Source: Bilabrum cf. latius
Lineage: Eukaryota > Bigyra: Bicosoecida > Bigyra > Bicosoecida
Reading direction: 5' to 3'
NCBI GenBank assembly: GCA_965178125.1
Contig: OZ237766.1
Location: forward strand, 1 to 64,000
DNA: 64,000 nucleotides
This document shows, piece by piece, positions 57,878-64,000 of this stretch (the first letter of the stretch is position 1; each line of letters opens with the position of its first letter). The translations under genes were made by a program, and so were the position numbers. The notes under the pieces are model-generated. The model worked only from the letters and a program-made list of their open reading frames with translations, had not been told where the DNA came from and searched no databases.

Positions 57878-57991
57878 GGAAGCCACCGTAAATATTACTG
57901 CAGAATCTGGGTATTTTTTAAATTGTGACGAACGTTCGCTTTGCTCACCGAAGGGGGAATGTCGTGGAAACCTCTCAGTGCTGGACCCGAT
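57878..57991. promoter_or_regulatory. Compact divergent promoter, RNASEH2A / GOST 7TM
   Basis: Only 114 bp separate the two start codons. The region is AT-richer than its surroundings; no TATA-like element is certain. Confidence 0.35.
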
Positions 57992-60244
57992 ATGCGAGCA
58001 ATGTATCTCTCGCGACAAGTATTGCTAGCATTTGCCATATATATGTGCGTTCCTCGGTGCAGTGCTTACAAGTACGAGCTCACAAGGATGGGACTGTCTC
58101 TGAACCACACGTCGCTTATACTTAGCGAGGGGCCCATGTACGCCCATCGCAAGTCTCCGTTCGCGAAACAGGACAGTTACATCAGCATTGAAATGATATC
58201 TAGCTTTGATACAGTAGACGGGCTCCCAAGGAGTCCTGTTGACTCTTGGCCGGGCGTGTATGTCCTCTTTATGGACGAGCACACCATCGAATATGTAGGG
58301 AAGCCGGCTGGTGCGCTGCAAGACGCGCTCTACTACCCAGCTACAACAGAGGTGGAAATTTGCTGTACGCAGTCGCTCTTTATGGCTGGTTAGTGCGGCG
58401 GCTCCACCCCGGGCCAGCCCATCGTGAGCGTGCCTGCAGATGTGGCTGTCTCCGATGGCCCCGTCGTCTTCTAGGTACCCGTGCAGCTCATGGCGGACGG
58501 CAACCAGAGACGAATGAGTGCCCCGAGACGTACATCGTACCAATCCCCGCGCAGGGCCTAGGAGGGCGAGTATCACCCCCTGGCGGACCTCCTGCAGCAG
58601 GCCCCCTCCGTGATGGTCGACGAGATCCAGCCAGTCGGACAGGTGCACTCGCTCAACCTGCAGTCCAGCATGCGCGCTGCTGTGACACGGGCGGGCGTGC
58701 AGGAAGCCCTAGTGGCACTGTGCCCCCAGCCCGCCATCTCCTCCTCCTCCTCTCGCCGGACCCGCCTGCTCCAGGGTACAGGCCCCTCCTCCCCGGCCGC
58801 ATCAGACGCCGGCTCGGGGCTGGTACTGCAGGGCGCGATTACGTTTGCGAATCCCTATGGGTTCCTGCCAGCCATTCGGATGGGCGACTGGCCCGTGGCA
58901 GGGGCGCTCACGATGGGGTATGCAGTGCTGCTGGTGGCATTCGGGGTGGTGTGCGTGCTTGCGTGGAGGCAAGGCAACCTCCTGCAGCTGCACATACTGC
59001 TGGCGGTGCTGGCTCTGGCAGGGCTGCAGGAGGCTGCCACGCGGTTCGGGATGTTGAACCAACGCAACATGAGCGGCAATGCCCCGTGCTGCCCTCCCAC
59101 CCCCGATTTCATCGCCTCCGAGGTGCTGGGAGTGGCCAAGCGGGCGGCCTTCAGGGGCGTCTTCCTGGCCCTGGCCCTGGGCTATGGCGTGGTGGTGACC
59201 TCATTGCCACGCACCACCTGGGTGGGGTCGGCCGTGATGCTGGCGGTCTACAGCGGTCTATCCCTTGGGTCCAACCTCGCGGCTCTAGCGACGTACACCA
59301 CCCGCGGGGGGCTCCTCGAAATCAGCGCGCTCATGCTGGACTTCTGCATCCTGGGGTGGACGTACGTCACGTTCATGTCCACCATCGAGGCGCTGCATGA
59401 GGCCGGGGAACAGGCCAAGAGGGACATGTACCTGCAGCTGCTCGGCGTGATGAGAGCCTTCGGGCTGTCGTGGATCTCTCTCGCTCTCATGGTGCTGCTG
59501 GCGCGCACCATTCCTTCCCTGCTGCCGTGGAGGTTCCTGTTCATGCTGGACGCGTTCTGGGAGATCATGTATCTGGGGCTTCTGGCGGCCGTCTGCTGGA
59601 TCTGGCTCCCGGGATAGGCCACGGCGTAGTATGCTCTGTATCAGCAGGCCATGGGCGAGGAGGGGGAGGGGCCCGATGTGGCAGAGGCTGCCAGTGGGGG
59701 CGAGGGCGAGGGCGAGGGCGAGGGCGAGGGCGAGGGTCCAGAGGGGCGGGCTGAGCGAGGCAGGGGCAGGGGTCCGGGGGCCAAGGTCCGGGCTGTAGAG
59801 ATGGCGGAGCGGGCTTAGGATGGGGATGGGAATGGAGATGGGGCGGGTGAGATCGCGATCGGTGGGGACTCGAGCGATTCGGAGTCAGAAGTTGGTGGGA
59901 GGGGCACGGCCCGCGCTCCAGCTGCTCCTGCTACTTCTGCTGTGGCTGTGCACGGGGCCAGGCGAGAGCTGGGGCCTTCCATGGGTCGGTCTGATGCGCT
60001 GGAGGTGCGCAGTACGGACATGGAGGAGGAGTTGCGCGAGGCGCCTGAGGGCAGGCTGGGGGAGATTGACCTCGGAGTGCTGGACAGCGAGGGGAGCGAG
60101 GGCGAGGGCGAGGGGAGCGAGGGCGAGGGCGAGGGTGGGAGGGGGGAGCTGCAGTTCAGCGGGCAAGCATCTCTAGGAAGGGAGCAATAGGCTGATGAAG
60201 AAATCCCCTCGCTGCAGCCACCCAAGCGCAGTGGCCGCAGGTGA
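57992..60244 (+). CDS. GOST-family seven-transmembrane protein (GPR107/lung 7TM receptor-like)
   Basis: 750 aa, ATG to TGA; ATG 57992 or 58001 (MYLSRQVLLAFAIYMCVPRCSA, signal peptide). Seven [TAG]: 58391, 58472, 58559, 59615, 59627, 59816, 60188. A luminal N-terminal domain of about 280 aa precedes NPYGFLPAIRMGDWPVAGALTMGY, the typical entry into the seven helices of the lung-7TM/GOST family. Helices then follow to LDAFWEIMYLGLLAAVCWIWLPG. Two [TAG] come right after helix 7 (LPG[TAG]ATA[TAG]YALYQQ). The cytoplasmic tail is unusually long, with Gly-Glu repeats (EGEGEGEGEG) and Ser/Glu-rich segments. GOST proteins act in Golgi/endosomal membrane traffic. Confidence 0.85.
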
Positions 60245-60342
60245 CGAGATCATCTGCCGCTTCACCCGGAATGCCATCAGGCGTCAGGCGGCAGTGCGTT
60301 CACCTCAACTTTTGTGCAATCTCGCGTTTCTCGGGGGATTGA
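60245..60342. other. Short spacer
   Basis: 98 bp between the TGA of the GOST gene and the ATG of the next plus-strand gene; the in-frame TGA at 60340-60342 immediately precedes that ATG. Confidence 0.5.
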
Positions 60343-63300
60343 ATGGATGACCATCAACTTCTAAATGAACTTCTTCACCTGGCAAAGCAGCCTGAGAGGA
60401 AAGTATCAGACGGCAAAGTATCAGACTAGCAGTAGATCGACGATGTCGCCGATTGGCTAGATCGAGGCGCGGAGCGAGTGGCACTCGCGAGCCAATCTAG
60501 CGGCAATTCCGTTGAAAATGCATGGCTTCAGGCTGCAGCTCATGCGGAGTTAATTGAAGACGATGCAGGGGCTGCCGTAGCAGCAGCAACAAAGCGGCTG
60601 GCAACTGGCATCCCCACTGCAAGAGGAGCGCTGAAGCCCATTGGTACCCGTGCCTCTCACCTAGCTCGGGAGTTGGATTCCTTGCAGTCTCCCATTGGTG
60701 ATGTCGACCATCTGTCGCGGAGTTTGCTCCCGGCAGACCGTGCGGCCACCCAGCAGCAAGGCGCGCAGAGCGGCAGCCTGGATGCGTAGACCAGGGCGCT
60801 GAGTGCCCTCCGTAGCGTGTTAGAGGATGTTTCGTTTGATGTTGGCAGCATATCTGAGAGTGCGTCTAGAGAACGGGCAAGCACTCACGCTAGCGCTGTC
60901 TCCGCGTCCGGTTTGCCGTCCCCTGCGCAGCAGGCCGACAGAGCAGCACCTGCCCCGTTTCAAGACAATGCCGCCGGCGGCCCATCCGGCGATATCATGC
61001 ATAATGATCCCGAAATCCGCATCCCAAGCCGCGCACGCCGCCTGATTCTCGCATCTGCAGCCGGGGTGGGTGCTGGAGATTCGCAGGGTCCACTTCTGCC
61101 CCTGCGCGCCCTGGCGGCACTGAGCTAGCGCCTGCAGGGGCAGCGGGCTTTGCTGCGGCGAGTGGCGCTCTGGCCAGATGCCCACAGACGGGCCCAGGCC
61201 GCGATCGATGCCGTTGAGGTGCTCGATGCGGCTGGTCCTGGTGCTGGTGCTGAGCGCGGGCAAGAAGTCCCAGCCGCAGGGCGGGACGGTGAGGCTGTGG
61301 AGCGGGCTGTGCGGCTGTGTGGGTGGGTCGGACTGGCGGCTTGCTTGGCTAGGGACTGCGTGGCGATGCCAGGCGCGGCAGGACGGTATTCTGAGCTGAA
61401 ATCCCTGGGTCTGGCGGGGGATGCGGCCCTGCAGCAGGCCGTGCAGGGGGTGGTGGGACGAGCCGTTGCTGCACCTGCAGACTCAGGTGGAGTAGGTGGG
61501 GAGGAGGGTTAGGGGAGTGAGGGGGGTTAGGGGAGCGAAGGGGGCACACCCATTGGTGTGGAGCAGCTGGGTGGGGGGAGTGAGGGGGGCACATCCATTG
61601 GTGTGGAGCAGCTGGGTGGGGGGAGTGAGGGGGGCACATCCATTGGTGTGGAGCAGCTGGGTGGGGGGAGTGAGGGGGGCACATCCATTGGTGTGGAGCA
61701 GCTGGCTCGGGCCATGGGTAGATCGGCCGTGCTGGTGAGTGCCGCTGCAACTAGGTCAGACATGGACGGTAGTCCGGTGCTACGGTTGGCGCCGCTGGAT
61801 GCATGTGCCTCTGCGGCTTGTTCCTTGGGGTTTGCCATTGGAGCAGCACTGACTGGGGTGAGCGGCGGAGAGCATCGTCTGGCAGGGGTCCTTGCAGCGG
61901 CGGTGCGCGGGTGCTGCGAGGGGGCCGTGAGCGGCGGGGGCCCGCAGTCATCGCAGGGGGGGGAGGAGCTGGTCGTGGGCGAGAATGAGCTGGCAAGTAT
62001 CGAGACGGGGGAACTGCGTGTGGGCGAGGAAGAAGGAAAGCAGTCCGTGGAGGAAGCCGGGTCACTCGCTCGATTGGCGAGCGAGGGGGGGAGGACGGGT
62101 GCGCTGCTGGGCTGGTTTGCGGAGGCAGGTCGCGATGCAATCGGCGCGGGGGCTGGCAGCAGGTAGGCTGTGGCAAGGGAGGCATGGGAGCGGGCGGCGG
62201 GTTTGCCCACCTCGGTTGGCGCTCGAATGCATGCGGTGCTGCGGGCTATCTCGATGGCGTGGCAAGATGGCGACGATGGAGACACGTGTTCCCTGGGTCA
62301 GGGCTAGTGGCAGGAGGACGTGCTGCGGGGGGTCTGCTTCCACGTCGGTGCAGCGCGCTCTAGTGCTATCAGTGCAGGCATCGGGGCCCTGCGCGCTGCG
62401 GTGGAGTAGTGTCTGAATGGACTGGCAGGGGCAGGGGCAGGGGCAGAAGTCGACGGTGACTCGGCTCGTGCGACGATAGAGGCCATGCAGGGGGTGTTGG
62501 GGGCTAGTGAGGACATACAGGGGAGACCTGGGCACACAGCGACAGCCGTATCTGCAGTGCTCGGCGAGGCCGTGGGGCGAGAGGCGGGGCGGGCGCTGGC
62601 TGTGCTGCAGCGCGCGAGTGTGGGAGCAGGTGCGGCTGATGCGGGTAGCCAAATGGTGAGTGAACTGCAGTGTGATGCTGCCGCTCGAGCAGAAGAGGTC
62701 CTGGAGGCTGCCCTGGCGGAATGGAAGGCGGCTGGTGCTGCTGCTAGGCAGCCCTCGGGTGCATCGCATGGTGGTGCAGGCCAAGGTCGGTCCAGGCAGC
62801 GCCGCAGCCGAGTTCCTGGGGGTGTGTCGGTGGCGGTGCTTGGGGAAGCCGCCAGTGCCGCTTCCGGGGCTAGAGAGCAAGGGGCTAGAGAGCAAGGGGC
62901 TAGAGAGCAAGGGGCTAGAGAGCAAGGGGCTGGAGAGCAAGGGGCTGGAGAGCAAGGGGCTGGAGGCACGGTTGCTCGCACTGGGTGCCCGGCTGGAGGC
63001 ACGGTTGCTCGCACTGGGGGCCCGGCGAAGGAGGACGCGGGGGGCGAAGGTGGTGGGGGGTAGTAGGAGCAGCGAGACGAGGAGGAGGGGGAGTAGGAAG
63101 AGGACTGGATGGATGCGGCGGAGAGGGAGGCTGCCAGCGGGGCAGGTGCATCGCACGATGGCACAGAGCTGAAGATCCTACCGCTTGCTCGCAGGGCGGC
63201 GCTGGTCTCATCCGGGCTTGCCCGCGCGAATGCAGTGGTCGGGGTGCTTGGGCCGTTCTGCGCGTGCCTCGGGCATGGCGGGGGTCACAGAGATGGCACT

Positions 63301-64000
63301 GGCCCTGATGGTGCTGCTGCTCCTGGTGGGTCTGTAGGCGCTTGGTTACGGGCTGGGGTCGAGGAAAGCGAGGCAGGACCTGCCAAGGGGCCTCTGTTCT
63401 CTGTAGACAGGGGAAGCGCCGAAGGATTCCGCCGGTGGTGGCCTGTCCTGAGGGTGGGTGCCGTCGGGGGCCGCATGCGCGAAGAGGTAGAGGACGAGGC
63501 AGGTGGCTACGGAACTCTTCCGATGGTGCTAGCGCAGCTCGAGGCAGGCCAGCGCCTAGGGGCCCGGACAGGGGGCGAAGGTGAGGCAGCCAGGCGCCTC
63601 ATTGGTGGGGACAGGACTGGTCCCGGGGGCGAGGGAGGGTCATAGGAGGGGGCACAGGGGGGGGCTGGGAATGCACAGCTTCAGCTGCCCTCCATGGAGC
63701 AGCTGTCGGTCTGGGTCGCACAGGGGGCGGTGTCCCATGTGACGAGTGCGCATTCGTCACATGAAGATGCTCCGCCTGCGAGTATCCGGGAGCAGGTCAA
63801 GGTGGGAGGCAGGCTGGCGGTGAGCGAGCTGGCGGCGGCGCTGGGGGGCCCGCTGCTGGACGCGGCTTGTGCCTTGGACTTGGACTTGACCCGGGTGACG
63901 AGTGGGGGCTCACAGCAAAGCGTGGCATCTGCTGCGCTGGGACAGGCGCTGGTGGACGTGGCGGGTTGGCTGGAGCCCGTCGCGAGCGGGCGGCAGCTGG
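60343..64000 (+). CDS. Long Ala-rich helical protein, 3' end off the window (possibly COG7-like N-terminus)
   Basis: Open from ATG 60343 (MDDHQLLNELLHLAKQ) to the window edge: over 1,219 codons with 13 [TAG] (60427, 60433, 60787, 61126, 61510, 61528, 62164, 62305, 62407, 63061, 63064, 63094, 63643) and no TAA/TGA. Codons 29-31 read TAG CAG TAG. The first 150 residues are helical; LATGIPTARGALKPIGTR and ASHLARELDSLQSPI recall the L..MP......L...A..L pattern of COG7, a Golgi tethering subunit, but this is a weak resemblance. A 45-bp coding minisatellite (about 61540-61690, IGVEQLGGGSEGGTS) and a 15-bp one (about 62868-62970, REQGA) lie inside. The rest is Ala/Gly/Glu-rich. Function not assigned. 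Confidence 0.5.

Noticed and set aside
9859-64000. Interpretation of the TAG-interrupted genes as pseudogenes
   Set aside because: No TAA, TGA or frameshift accompanies the TAG codons, motifs and splice phases are intact, and the pattern holds for about 20 unrelated genes.
9859-64000. Programmed readthrough, selenocysteine or pyrrolysine at TAG
   Set aside because: Up to 44 TAG per gene and frequent placement in Gln-rich tracts do not fit context-dependent recoding; selenocysteine uses UGA.

Overview
The window is nuclear DNA from a eukaryote, most likely a unicellular alga. It is GC-rich and gene-dense. It contains spliceosomal introns, long TTAGGG-type telomeric arrays, and eukaryotic families: cytosolic ribosomal protein uL5/RPL11, RNase H2A, a GOST-type seven-transmembrane protein, IMPACT, a TRF4-type poly(A) polymerase, and a plant-type C2/EF-hand phosphatidylserine decarboxylase. 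The lineage cannot be fixed from the sequence alone; green-plant-like gene content and uniform GCAG 3' splice sites fit a green alga.

The main result is that TAG is not a stop codon here. Read conventionally, most genes look broken into pieces. Read with TAG as sense, the pieces lie in one frame and join into about 20 long genes. By hand count these hold roughly 125 in-frame TAG codons and no in-frame TAA or TGA. All terminate at TGA (most) or TAA (three). TAG sits inside CAG/CAA runs and at the nearly invariant Gln of a prolyl 4-hydroxylase, so UAG most probably encodes glutamine. Below, [TAG] marks such codons.

Region 1 (1-9.8 kb) is subtelomeric. A Pol III-type element is followed by two copies of an unrecognised acidic/basic gene (414-1994, 3797-5329), arrays of a 155-bp satellite in two subfamilies, three interstitial (CCCTAA)n arrays in one orientation, and a 37-bp minisatellite. 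The order looks like chromosome-end units joined head to tail.

Region 2 (9.8-25 kb) holds a DUF1279-like protein, a secreted sulfotransferase, a large Smr-domain-like protein, a Q-rich protein, a 1.2k-residue unknown, and RPL11 (three exons).

Region 3 (25-35 kb) is one minus-strand reading frame of about 3,110 codons with a TRF4-type poly(A) polymerase module and a Q/M-rich tail.

Region 4 (35-49 kb) holds two adjacent N-terminally acylated Rab-like GTPases, CutA, a DCAF7/TTG1-type WD40 protein, a small membrane protein, L-rhamnose mutarotase, prolyl 4-hydroxylase, phosphatidylserine decarboxylase and IMPACT.

Region 5 (48-64 kb) holds a secreted Ala-rich protein, an SFI1-like W/R-repeat protein, a tryptophan-rich TspO-like membrane protein, RNase H2A, a GOST 7TM protein, and a long protein running off the right edge. 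Genes are mostly 100-600 bp apart on mixed strands, often as divergent pairs. There are no operons.
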